A DNA stretch of 14,023 nucleotides from Deltaproteobacteria bacterium (GCA_013205415.1 JABMMY010000111.1:1-14023), one strand, 5' to 3'. Numbered from the stretch's first letter, positions 1-6,383 are shown. Translations and numbers: made by a program. Notes: generated from the letters alone by a model not told the origin.

Positions 1-442
1 CATTACGTTCGCCTATCGGACCAAAACCTTCCATTGTTTTAGCTTTGACACTAACGCTAGAAAGTTCGGTTCCAAGTAATTGAGCTATGTTAGTACGAAT
101 TGCATCACAATGAGGAGCTACTTTAGGTTCCTCTAGAAAAATATTTGAGTCTACTTGGTTAACTTCATAACCCATGTCCTTTATTTTCAGAACGATCTCT
201 TTGACAAATTCAGAGCTTTTTCTGTTTTGATTTTTAGGATCGCTATCAGGAAACCATTGTCCGATATCACCTAGGGCAAGAGCCCCTAAGCAAGCATCAA
301 CTAAAGCATGTAAAAGCACATCTCCGTCAGAGTGAGCTTGAACAGAAAAATAACAGGGAAGAAGGATTCCCCCCAAAAAAATTCCTTTGGGTTTGATGGT
401 TGGGATCAAACGATGAATGTCGTAGCCGATTCCGGTGCGCAT
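1..442 (-). CDS. ispF: IspF, 2-C-methyl-D-erythritol 2,4-cyclodiphosphate synthase (3' end cut by window)
   Basis: IspF cyclises CDP-ME 2-phosphate to MEcPP with release of CMP, the fifth step of the cytosolic MEP isoprenoid pathway. I translated this frame by hand: it starts MRTGIGYDIH, giving the family's zinc ligands D8 and H10, with the third ligand H37 in AHSDGD, followed by LGDIGQWFPDSDP (the flexible loop over the active site) and SVSVKAKTMEGFG, matching the conserved region near the C-terminus. 147 codons are visible; the family is usually about 155-160 residues, so only roughly ten are missing. The ATG at 442-440 lies inside the end of ispD in another frame (37-base overlap), which implies translational coupling. 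No separate promoter is seen. The identity is secure. Confidence 0.95.
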   Translation of the reverse strand, partial: MRTGIGYDIHRLIPTIKPKGIFLGGILLPCYFSVQAHSDGDVLLHALVDACLGALALGDIGQWFPDSDPKNQNRKSSEFVKEIVLKIKDMGYEVNQVDSNIFLEEPKVAPHCDAIRTNIAQLLGTELSSVSVKAKTMEGFGPIGERN

Positions 443-1185
443 ACTTTAACCCTTTTTGCTTCTGCCAAGACTCCTTGGAGTGTTTCTAGTTCAAAATCGT
501 AGGTTAATTTGATGTTTCTAACATCACCCTTAAAAACACCTACTGGAATTCCATAATACTCACAGAGAGAGGCATCATCTGTAAAGTTAAGTTCCGTAAG
601 ATCTTTAATTCGATCCATTAGAGATCGAATTAAACTAAATTCAAAAATTTGTGGAGTCTGAATTCTTTGAACCAATGAACGATCGACCGTCTCGACTACT
701 TGATGGTCTTTAATTCTTTTTAGTGTGTCGACTACAGGAATTGCCGGTACCCAAGCTCCGTAGGCTCTATCAAAAAGACAAAGCTTTATCTGGGTGGCTA
801 ATTCGTCAGAAATATACGGACGACAAGCATCATGAATTAAAACTCGTGTGGGACTTGGCTGAAATTCTTCCAGAGCTTGTAAAGCTAAACGAGAGGAGTC
901 TTGTCTTCTTGCTCCTCCAGCAATGACTCTAATTTTAGTTAAATTGCGATTACGGAGATACTTCTCAATTTGGCCCTCAGCAATTTGTAGATAAGGTCTT
1001 GGAGAGGTAATCACCACCTGTCTAAAGATACCCATGTCCAGGTATGACTGGAGACAATGAATAAAGACAGGGACCCCACCTAAAAGCTGAAATTGCTTAG
1101 GGAGATCCGAACTCAATCCTTGAGAGGTTTCAGCAAAGCGAGTGCCTAGCCCACCTCCCAATAAAATAGCATCAATAGTAACCAT
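406..1185 (-). CDS. ispD: IspD, 2-C-methyl-D-erythritol 4-phosphate cytidylyltransferase
   Basis: IspD transfers CMP from CTP to MEP, forming CDP-ME, in the cytosolic MEP pathway. The 259-residue product has the nucleotidyltransferase loop GGGLGTRF (about 10-17) with LPKQF (K30), the metal-binding IHDACRPYI (D119), VPVVDTLK-like IPVVDTLKR (149-157), and the TDDAS motif (202-206) followed by K226 in GDVRNIKLT. E. coli IspD is 236 residues; the extra length is mainly a tail after residue 240 that overlaps the start of ispF. The ATG shares one base with the carD stop (TAATG), so it is probably translated by reinitiation from carD. IspD and IspF are separate proteins here, not the IspDF fusion found in some alpha- and epsilonproteobacteria. 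Confidence 0.95.
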   Translation of the reverse strand: MVTIDAILLGGGLGTRFAETSQGLSSDLPKQFQLLGGVPVFIHCLQSYLDMGIFRQVVITSPRPYLQIAEGQIEKYLRNRNLTKIRVIAGGARRQDSSRLALQALEEFQPSPTRVLIHDACRPYISDELATQIKLCLFDRAYGAWVPAIPVVDTLKRIKDHQVVETVDRSLVQRIQTPQIFEFSLIRSLMDRIKDLTELNFTDDASLCEYYGIPVGVFKGDVRNIKLTYDFELETLQGVLAEAKRVKVCAPESATTFIV

Positions 1186-1682
1186 TAAGTTCCAAAGATA
1201 ACTTCAAGTTCTTTTTCTACGTCAGACTCTTGAATGTTTTGGGCTAAAGAAAGCTCTTTTACTAGTAGTGTTTTGGCTTGGTCTAATAGCTTTCTTTCAC
1301 CAAAGGACAGATCCTTGCCATGTTTTAAGATAAATAGAGCTCTTAGTACTTCAGCAATTTCATGTACCTGTCCAGTATGGATCTTCTCCATATATTCTCG
1401 ATAGCGTCGGTTCCATGTTTGGTGATCAATAACTGTAGTGTCTTTTCTTCGTAAAATTTCGTAAACTTTTTCGACCTCTTTTTTTCGAATGATAGGTCGT
1501 AATCGTTGAGCAGAGTTATCGGTGGGGACAAACACCTTTTTAGGGGCTCCATTGTCCTGTATCTCAAGAATATAGAAAGATTGCTTTATTCCGGGACTGA
1601 ATTCTCTTTCTTCAATCGCACGAACAACACCCACTCCGTGCGACAAATGAACTGCGTTATCGCCCACTTTGAATTGATACAT
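1185..1682 (-). CDS. carD: CarD-family RNA polymerase-binding transcription regulator
   Basis: CarD/CdnL proteins bind the RNA polymerase beta subunit and the upstream edge of the transcription bubble and stabilise open complexes, often at rRNA promoters. The 165-residue product begins with the RNAP-interaction domain (1-60; FKVGDNAVHLSHGVGVV, then FYILEI and KVFVPTDN). A helical DNA-binding domain follows (about 65-165), with W90 in TWNRRYREYMEKI, which probably corresponds to the Trp wedge of mycobacterial CarD. The start is supported by AAGGAA about nine bases upstream of the ATG. It is the first gene of carD-ispD-ispF, an order I associate with delta-type proteobacteria. It could be called CdnL; length and N-terminus fit either name. 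Confidence 0.92.
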   Translation of the reverse strand: MYQFKVGDNAVHLSHGVGVVRAIEEREFSPGIKQSFYILEIQDNGAPKKVFVPTDNSAQRLRPIIRKKEVEKVYEILRRKDTTVIDHQTWNRRYREYMEKIHTGQVHEIAEVLRALFILKHGKDLSFGERKLLDQAKTLLVKELSLAQNIQESDVEKELEVIFGT

Positions 1683-1929
1683 TTTTTATGATTCCTTATT
1701 ACCGTGCTTTGGCAACACAGCTTATAACACAAATCAGAATATATTACATCACAAAACCTGCGACTCGAAGGTGGGCCCGACACCCCAAAAAGCAATAAAT
1801 ATGAATATTATCAATTACTTAAAGCACTCATTCTAATAGCGTAATCTTCATTTGACCTTGGTTTTCTCCTTACATATAGTCCGAGCGGGAACTTTAGTTA
1901 CAAAAGTGGTAAGCGAGCTTTAAAACACT
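1683..1929. other. Divergent intergenic region between carD and maf
   Basis: 247 bases without a convincing gene. It must hold the leftward promoter for carD-ispD-ispF and the rightward promoter for maf-yggS-divIVA. The rightward one is clear and listed separately. On the leftward strand TTATAA/TATAAG around 1720 could be a -10 element, but I see no good -35 partner. A GC-rich patch at about 1761-1785 stands out from its AT-rich surroundings; I found no RNA gene in it. Confidence 0.6.
1852..1880 (+). promoter_or_regulatory. Sigma-70-type promoter for maf-yggS-divIVA
   Basis: TTGACC (1852-1857) matches TTGACA at five of six bases. It is followed by exactly 17 bases and then TATAGT (1875-1880), five of six matches to TATAAT. 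Transcription would start near 1887, leaving a leader of about 43 bases before the maf ATG at 1930. This is the best housekeeping promoter in the window. Confidence 0.75.
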
Positions 1930-2538
1930 ATGACTCTTCAACCCCTTCCTCATTTATTTTTGGCCTCTACGTCACCTCGTCGCCGACAAATTTTAGAGAG
2001 TTTAAATATTCCATTCAGTCTAATTAATCCCGAGGTGACCGAGGCTCTTGCCGAGGCCATCAATATTGAAGAGGTAACGATGGCTAATTCTTTATTAAAA
2101 GCACGTAGTGGAATGGGATTAGTGTCTAAGGAAACCGATATTTTGATCGGCTCGGATACCTTAGTAGTTTTAGGCCAGCAGGTCATGGGCAAACCTGAGG
2201 GCAAACAGGATGCGATTAAGATGCTAACTCAACTTTCAGGAAAGTGGCATACCGTAGTGACTGGAATTGCGTTTGTCTCCAAGAAATATGGAGAGAAAAA
2301 AGTTTGTGATGTTTCAAAAATTAAATTCAAATCCTTAACTGTGGAACAAATTGCAGACTATGCGGATACTAAAGAACCCTATGACAAGGCTGGTAGTTAT
2401 GCCGTTCAGGGATTAGGAAGTTTGCTTATTGAAAAACTAGAAGGGTCTTATACTAATGTGATGGGATTTCCTGTGGAAAAATTTTTAATAGAATTGAGTT
2501 TATTTACTGGAATTCCACTTAAGAAATGGTTCTCTTAA
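1930..2538 (+). CDS. maf: Maf-family nucleoside triphosphate pyrophosphatase (YhdE-like)
   Basis: Maf proteins hydrolyse non-canonical or excess dTTP/UTP-type nucleotides to monophosphates and pyrophosphate in the cytoplasm, and have been linked to septum inhibition. The 202-residue product has the N-terminal LASTSPRRR substrate loop (11-19), the catalytic Asp in GSDTLV (D76), GKP (87-89), and EPYDKAGSYAVQGLG (149-163) followed by GSYTNVMGFPVE (172-183). The EPxDKAGxYxxQG form fits the YhdE (dTTP/UTP) branch rather than the YceF (m7GTP) branch. The ATG has only a weak Shine-Dalgarno (GAG about 14 bases upstream). The TAA stop directly abuts the yggS ATG with no spacer, so the two are co-translated. 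Confidence 0.93.
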   Translation: MTLQPLPHLFLASTSPRRRQILESLNIPFSLINPEVTEALAEAINIEEVTMANSLLKARSGMGLVSKETDILIGSDTLVVLGQQVMGKPEGKQDAIKMLTQLSGKWHTVVTGIAFVSKKYGEKKVCDVSKIKFKSLTVEQIADYADTKEPYDKAGSYAVQGLGSLLIEKLEGSYTNVMGFPVEKFLIELSLFTGIPLKKWFS

Positions 2539-3204
2539 ATGGCGTCGATTGCGGAAAACATTGCTTTGATTAAAGAGCAAATTGCTTTGGTATCTAAAGG
2601 ACGAAAGATTGAGATTGCTGCGGTTACAAAACATCAGCCTGTAGAGAAGGTGAAGGAGGCCATTGAAGCTGGGATTGCAAAACTGGCGGTTAATTACGCT
2701 CAAGAGGGTGATGAGCTTAGGCTATTAATTGATAATGAAAATATAGAGTGGCACTTTATCGGTCATATTCAGAGCCGAAAGGTAAAGTATTTAACTGAGT
2801 ATCATTGTATTCAAAGCATTGACCGAATGGAAGTGGCACAGGAACTCAATCTTCGTTTGGAAAAAAAACAGCGAGCCGTTTACGTGTTAATTGAGGTAAA
2901 TATTGGCCGAGAACCTCAAAAGAGTGGAGTGCTTCCTGAACGACTTAATGATTTTCTCGAACGCTTAGCCGCTTTGCCCAATCTAAAGGTAATTGGACTA
3001 ATGGCGATTCCCCCCATGATACATCCCGTAGAGGACCGTAGGGTCTATTTTAAAGAGATGGGCCAACTGTTTAAGCAGTATCGGCCTTTATATAGTCTAG
3101 AGATTCTTTCTATGGGGACTAGCGAGGATTATCTTCTTGCGATTCAAGAGGGAGCTACCATGGTGCGTCTGGGAACTTGTCTTTTTGGCCATCGTTCTGT
3201 TTAA
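2539..3204 (+). CDS. yggS: YggS/PLPBP-family pyridoxal 5'-phosphate homeostasis protein
   Basis: This family binds PLP on a single-domain alanine-racemase-like TIM barrel, has no known catalytic activity, and buffers PLP and amino-acid/keto-acid balance. The 221 residues match the usual length. Visible landmarks are the PLP lysine K31 in AAVTKHQPVEKV, NYAQE (52-56, for the usual ENxxQE), WHFIGHIQSRK (71-81), IEVNIGREPQKSGV (118-131), GLMAIPP (153-159), and the phosphate-binding tail LSMGTSEDYLLAIQEG...VRLGTCLFGHR (190-219). The gene begins at the base after the maf stop. Proximity to divIVA echoes the yggS-yggT-divIVA (ylmE) arrangement in Gram-positive division clusters. Confidence 0.94.
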   Translation: MASIAENIALIKEQIALVSKGRKIEIAAVTKHQPVEKVKEAIEAGIAKLAVNYAQEGDELRLLIDNENIEWHFIGHIQSRKVKYLTEYHCIQSIDRMEVAQELNLRLEKKQRAVYVLIEVNIGREPQKSGVLPERLNDFLERLAALPNLKVIGLMAIPPMIHPVEDRRVYFKEMGQLFKQYRPLYSLEILSMGTSEDYLLAIQEGATMVRLGTCLFGHRSV

Positions 3205-3218
3205 CTAGAGTTAGTCTG

Positions 3219-3227
3219 TGGTATATT
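3219..3227 (+). promoter_or_regulatory. Possible extended -10 promoter in front of divIVA
   Basis: TGG-TATATT (TGn then a -10 with five of six matches) sits 36 bases upstream of the divIVA ATG, in the short gap after yggS. There is no good -35 at 17 bases; TTAACT lies only 15 bases away. It could give divIVA an independent transcript in addition to the maf promoter. Confidence 0.3.
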
Positions 3228-3262
3228 TTGGCACAAGTCATTTTTCTTTTAGGAGACCCATA

Positions 3263-3808
3263 ATGGAAAACAAAACAATAGACGCTTTATCTGAAAAAAT
3301 TTCACCTACCGAATTAAAAAATAAAGAATTTAAAAAAGTAATGTTGGGATATTCTCCAGAGGAGGTAGTTTCTTTTCTAGATAAAACAGCAAAAGCTTGG
3401 ACGCTAGTTCAAAAAAGAGAAAAAGAACTTTTACAGAAGATTGAGTCTTTGAATGCAGAAATTTCTCATTGGAGACAAAAAGAGACGGAGATCACACGGA
3501 TTCGACAAGAGGCGATAAAAGAATCTGAGGTGATTAAAGAGGCTGGACTCAAAGATGCTGAAAAACTATTTCGACAGGTTGAAGAAAGAGCTCAAGACAT
3601 TAGGATGAGAACAGAGGAATGGTTAACTGAAGTGATTAATCAAGTTCAGGAGACTGAAAGACAGAAGTCGCATTTTATGACAGCATTTAAATCGGCTCTG
3701 GATAGCCATTATGATTTAATTAAAAATGATCAAGAGCTTTCGGAGCCGTTGTCGCAACGATTAGATAATTTTTTGAAAACGGTAACTCAGAGTCCCAGCT
3801 CTCACTAA
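3263..3808 (+). CDS. divIVA: DivIVA-domain protein, pole/division coiled-coil organiser
   Basis: DivIVA proteins bind curved membrane at poles and septa through an N-terminal domain and recruit partners through a coiled coil. The 181-residue product carries the diagnostic stretch ISPTELKNKEFKKVMLGY then SPEEVVSFLD (13-40), followed by a long highly charged coiled coil (about 45-140) and a short helical tail. I chose the ATG at 3263 because AGGAG (3251-3255) lies seven bases upstream; an in-frame GTG at 3218 would add 15 residues unlike the family and lacks a ribosome site. It follows yggS after 58 bases. In Bdellovibrio bacteriovorus a DivIVA protein controls progeny cell shape, so a similar role is plausible. 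The stop lies six bases from the convergent downstream gene. Confidence 0.9.
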   Translation: MENKTIDALSEKISPTELKNKEFKKVMLGYSPEEVVSFLDKTAKAWTLVQKREKELLQKIESLNAEISHWRQKETEITRIRQEAIKESEVIKEAGLKDAEKLFRQVEERAQDIRMRTEEWLTEVINQVQETERQKSHFMTAFKSALDSHYDLIKNDQELSEPLSQRLDNFLKTVTQSPSSH

Positions 3809-3814
3809 CTTGAT

Positions 3815-4603
3815 TTAGGGAATTACAGTTTGAATTGATTCTTTTTTTATCCAGCCACCCATGGGTTGTAGGACCTGGACAAATTCGTTTTTGTTTTCGT
3901 TTTTATTAACGCCGAGCTCAATCATAGTTCCTGATGGCAAAAGTGCTAACTCTTCTGGATTTCCTGATTTATCAAAAGCAAAAATAGGGACCTCCTTGTC
4001 TGCAGTGATTACCGCAATAGGGCCACCTAGTTGATGAATAAAAACAAAAAAGATCATACCGATCCCACAAATAGAAATTCCAATAATAGAAAGTGGATGA
4101 ATAGAGGTTTTATTTTTTCTGAATGTTAAAGTTCCAATGAGTATCCAGGCTCCTAAAAATCCCAAAAAAATTAAAAATCCTGTAGGGAAAATCATTTTAA
4201 GAATAAAGGAGTTTCGGCTTGGAAGATTATCTCTAATGCCTATCTCCTTTTGAAAGCTTTGTAGAAGCTTAATATCTGAGTTCCTTTTAAGAGGAGAATT
4301 TCTTAGATTCAAACTAGTCAGTGCATAGACTACAGCTTGAGCCCGTTCTTTCAGCTGCCATGAGCAGAGAGATAGGTTAAAGAAAGGTTCTGCAGATTGA
4401 ATACCTTCTTGGGATTTCAGGCCCACCCAATCCTTAAGCAGAGCACAGGCCTCCTTGGGAGAATCTCTTTTAAGGGCATCTAGACTTTGAGACCAAGAAT
4501 CATTTAAGGAGGGGCTACCTATGAGATTTTTCGTGGATAGAAAAAGGCACACGACCGCGACAATCGTTAGCCCTCTGGCTAGAGCCAAAATAGGGTTAAC
4601 CAT
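3815..4603 (-). CDS. BatE-like membrane protein with TPR-like region and C-terminal SH3-like domain
   Basis: The function is not established. The 262-residue product has an N-terminal signal anchor (about 5-25), an Ala/Leu-rich helical region like one or two TPR units (35-115; SLDALKRDSPKEACALLKDW, then FFNLSLCSWQLKERAQAVVY), two transmembrane segments (about 138-160 and 168-190), and a C-terminal bacterial-SH3-like domain (about 195-262; VPIFAFDKSG, LPSGTMIELG, GGWIKKESIQ). This order matches BatE proteins of the Bacteroides aerotolerance operon, where TPRs precede an SH3 domain. No batA-D or MoxR gene is in view, so the name is by architecture only. The SH3 domain should lie in the periplasm. 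The start is supported by AAGGAA seven bases upstream. It is downstream of the HTH gene on the same strand (78-base gap). Confidence 0.72.
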   Translation of the reverse strand: MVNPILALARGLTIVAVVCLFLSTKNLIGSPSLNDSWSQSLDALKRDSPKEACALLKDWVGLKSQEGIQSAEPFFNLSLCSWQLKERAQAVVYALTSLNLRNSPLKRNSDIKLLQSFQKEIGIRDNLPSRNSFILKMIFPTGFLIFLGFLGAWILIGTLTFRKNKTSIHPLSIIGISICGIGMIFFVFIHQLGGPIAVITADKEVPIFAFDKSGNPEELALLPSGTMIELGVNKNENKNEFVQVLQPMGGWIKKESIQTVIP

Positions 4604-4624
4604 GATGATATTCCTTAGAAGAGG

Positions 4625-4670
4625 CTGTTCGGTGGTGAAATAACCGAACCAGTTTTTGATTTTATTATTT
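4625..4670 (+). terminator. Intrinsic terminator reading rightward (antisense to the flanking genes)
   Basis: CTGTTCGGT (4625-4633) pairs with ACCGAACCAG (4643-4652), giving nine pairs with one bulged base and a nine-base loop. It is followed at once on the plus strand by TTTTTGATTTTATTATTTT. The T-tract is on the plus strand only; on the minus strand the hairpin is followed by CCTCTTCTAAGG, which is not a terminator tail. Both adjacent genes run leftward, so it would stop rightward transcripts, most likely read-through from the maf-yggS-divIVA operon. Confidence 0.7.
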
Positions 4671-4681
4671 TAAGTAACTCG

Positions 4682-5170
4682 CTAGTAACGAATTTCGTAT
4701 TTCTCTTCTAGCACCTGTACCAGCAATCTAAGCTCATTTAAGCGATCCTCAAGCTCATGATTGAGCTTTTGAAGTAACTTGATACGCTCGTCCTTTTCAC
4801 TCAATGCATGCTCAAAGGCATCTGACACCATGTGAATAGACTCTGCATCATGTTCGAACCGAATAATGTTTTCACGTTTTTCATGGTGAGTTGCATTCTT
4901 CGGTACCGCTAATTCATCGCTATATCTTCTAGTGGGAACCACGGTAGGTATTTTTACAGGTACCGGTTCCACAGAAAAAGTACTCATCTTCTTGTTGTTG
5001 TTTTCAAAAAAGATGAAGTATTTTCCCTTTTCTAAACGATAAGCAATGCTGTTGCTTTTTATTTTTCTACGAATAGTGCTGAGAGAGATTCCACTTTTAA
5101 CTGAATACTCAGTGAGTGGAAACCAATTTTCGCTACTCTCATTGCAAGTTTCTGGAACGTGCTGTGACAT
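4682..5170 (-). CDS. Helix-turn-helix (MerR/excisionase-like) protein with C-terminal coiled coil
   Basis: A probable DNA-binding protein of unknown target. With the chosen start it has 162 residues. Residues 17-55 (WFPLTEYSVKSGISLSTIRR, then a KSNSIAYRLEKGKYFIF wing) fit the HTH_17 / MerR-type winged helix seen in excisionases and small regulators. A linker rich in Pro, Val and Thr (65-100) leads to an acidic/leucine-rich coiled coil (about 115-158), likely for dimerisation. No effector domain is visible. The ATG at 5170 is preferred because GGAAGGAG ends five bases before it; an in-frame ATG at 5188 would put that ribosome site inside the gene. It is divergent from the membrane-protein/PilZ pair and may autoregulate from the 126-base shared region. 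Not a named gene. Confidence 0.75.
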   Translation of the reverse strand: MSQHVPETCNESSENWFPLTEYSVKSGISLSTIRRKIKSNSIAYRLEKGKYFIFFENNNKKMSTFSVEPVPVKIPTVVPTRRYSDELAVPKNATHHEKRENIIRFEHDAESIHMVSDAFEHALSEKDERIKLLQKLNHELEDRLNELRLLVQVLEEKYEIRY

Positions 5171-5194
5171 GAGAGCTCCTTCCGGCATGTTTTA

Positions 5195-5223
5195 ATTATA
5201 GCCTAGAGTAGAGAACTTAGAAA
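5195..5223 (-). promoter_or_regulatory. Probable promoter for the HTH gene
   Basis: Reading leftward, a perfect TATAAT lies at 5200-5195. Seventeen bases upstream is TTTCTA (5223-5218), only three of six matches to a -35. Transcription would start near 5188, with a leader of about 18 bases that includes the GGAAGGAG ribosome site. Confidence 0.45.
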
Positions 5224-5225
5224 TA

Positions 5226-5234
5226 TGGTAGAAT
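5226..5234 (+). promoter_or_regulatory. Possible extended -10 promoter for the 5297 gene
   Basis: TGG-TAGAAT reads as TGn plus a -10 with five of six matches, placing the start near 5241. No -35 is visible. It is the best rightward candidate in the divergent gap. Confidence 0.28.
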
Positions 5235-5242
5235 TATTAAAT

Positions 5243-5260
5243 AAGAGGTTTTCCCCTCTT
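5243..5260. repeat. Small perfect dyad, possible operator or 5' hairpin
   Basis: AAGAGG and CCTCTT flank a six-base TTTTCC spacer, just at the predicted transcription start of the rightward pair and about 70 bases upstream of the divergent HTH gene. There is no T-tract after it, so it is not a terminator. It could be an operator for the neighbouring HTH regulator or a stem in the leader RNA. Confidence 0.45.
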
Positions 5261-5296
5261 TAATATCTCACACCGTTCCAATTTTTATAGAGGCCT

Positions 5297-5671
5297 ATGT
5301 ATAAAACAATATTTAAGTACGTTTTCATTGTGTGCGCCGTGTTGAGCATTGGACAGTTAAAAATCTGTGAGAAAGAAATAGGTAACTATTTTGTTTCTGG
5401 CGTGAAGGCTTTTGGGATTTGGAGTGCTGAAAAAATAGCAGAGAGTCCTTGGGTGGCAAAAGTAATTCATCCCACAGGGCTTACCGGTTGGTTGCCACTA
5501 GGGGAAATGAATAAGAGGCGAGTTCCCAGTATCAAAGAAATACGAGGTACTATTGGCGGCTCCCAGTTGGCACCTGCCCCAGAGAGTGAAGTCGTGAATG
5601 AATTTAACGAAGAATTTTCTGAAAAAGAGATCGAATCGGAAGACGAGGCCGTAATGGCGATTCTTCCTTAG
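5297..5671 (+). CDS. Small membrane-anchored protein of unknown function
   Basis: I do not recognise this 124-residue protein. Residues 5-20 (IFKYVFIVCAVLSIGQ) form one hydrophobic segment, a signal anchor or uncleaved signal. Residues 30-70 are mixed with several Trp and Gly (SPWVAKVIHPTGLTGWLPLG). The C-terminal third is strongly acidic (98-117, many Glu and Asp) and probably disordered. GAGG lies only three bases before the ATG, a tight but possible ribosome site. The stop is eight bases before the PilZ gene, so the two are almost certainly one transcript. A role as membrane partner of the PilZ protein is speculation from that spacing. Confidence 0.65.
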   Translation: MYKTIFKYVFIVCAVLSIGQLKICEKEIGNYFVSGVKAFGIWSAEKIAESPWVAKVIHPTGLTGWLPLGEMNKRRVPSIKEIRGTIGGSQLAPAPESEVVNEFNEEFSEKEIESEDEAVMAILP

Positions 5672-5679
5672 GGGTAACT

Positions 5680-6231
5680 ATGGAAAATACCGGAAAAACT
5701 GAATTTATTAATCGAAGAAGAGAACATCGCATTCCTTATTTTGAAAAGATAATTTTTAGTGATGGGAAAAATCATCTCACAGCTCACCCGATTAATATTA
5801 GTCGCGGAGGACTATTTATTACTACCCTAAATTCCATGCCACTTGAAACCATGGGATACTTAGTTTTTATGCTTTCTAGCCACCCTAGAAGTATCTCAAT
5901 TAAAACCAGGGTGGCTCATATTGTATATGACAAACAAAGGTGCGAAGTGGAATGTGGTATGGGTTTACAGTTTTTAGATATCACTCAGACGCAGTTAAAT
6001 TTATTAAATCTTCATATTTTAAATGATCAAAATAATTATCTAGAATTGAGAGAGGCTTTAAAAGATGAAAAGCCCAATTTTATAACGGTAAGTAGAATTA
6101 AAAGCAAATTACCAGGACTAGATAGGTATGATCTTCTGGGGCTTCGCTATCGGGTCAATCGTATTTGTACCCTATTTGATAATCCGCCTCTAGCCGAGAC
6201 AATTCCCATCCCCCTAAGTCAAGCGGGTTAA
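5680..6231 (+). CDS. PilZ-domain protein, probable c-di-GMP receptor
   Basis: PilZ domains bind cyclic di-GMP and relay it to motility, polysaccharide or gene-expression targets. In this 183-residue protein both ligand motifs are present: RREHR (R13xxxR17) and NISRGG (39-44, the [D/N]xSxxG motif). They are followed by beta strands through VECGMGLQFLDIT (about 90-105) and the usual closing helix (TQTQLNLLNLHIL). Residues 120-183 form an extension with no clear family; it contains SRIKSKLPGLDRYDLLGLRY. AGGGG (5670-5674) overlaps the upstream stop and serves as ribosome site. It appears functional for ligand binding. A 135-bp palindrome begins eight bases after the stop. Confidence 0.88.
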   Translation: MENTGKTEFINRRREHRIPYFEKIIFSDGKNHLTAHPINISRGGLFITTLNSMPLETMGYLVFMLSSHPRSISIKTRVAHIVYDKQRCEVECGMGLQFLDITQTQLNLLNLHILNDQNNYLELREALKDEKPNFITVSRIKSKLPGLDRYDLLGLRYRVNRICTLFDNPPLAETIPIPLSQAG

Positions 6232-6238
6232 TATTGAA

Positions 6239-6373
6239 ACAGCAATTCTCGATGAGGGGTCTATAATTTCTTGAAAATAGAAAGTGGGGTCTCATTCGGG
6301 GTTGAAATCGCGATTTTCCGATCCCCACTTTCCATTTTTAGGAAATTATAGACCCCTCACCGAGAATTGCTGT
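6239..6373. mobile_element. 135-bp near-perfect palindrome, MITE-like element
   Basis: The left arm 6239-6289 and right arm 6323-6373 are each 51 bases and are reverse complements at 47 positions; the four differences are all transitions. The outer end is ACAGCAATTCTCG and the inner end GTGGGG. The 33-base centre itself contains the perfect palindrome AAATCGCGATTT (6305-6316). No protein is encoded. Long terminal inverted repeats around almost no interior are typical of MITEs; I see no clear target-site duplication beside it. Next to it lie a transposase remnant and an orphan gene. As RNA it would fold into a very long hairpin and may end PilZ transcripts, although no T-tract follows. Confidence 0.75.
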
Positions 6374-6383
6374 AATGCCTTAG

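Noticed and set aside
1741..1800. A tRNA-like TTCGAGTC on the minus strand in a GC-rich patch between carD and maf
   Set aside because: The bases on either side cannot form a T-arm stem and no anticodon or acceptor stem is present, so it is not a tRNA gene; chance or very old debris.
3218..3262. GTG start adding 15 residues to DivIVA
   Set aside because: There is no ribosome site before it, the added residues are unlike the family, and a strong AGGAG at good spacing supports the ATG at 3263.
5171..5188. Upstream ATG adding six residues to the HTH protein
   Set aside because: The GGAAGGAG ribosome site lies between this ATG and the next one, so the downstream ATG at 5170 is the likely start.
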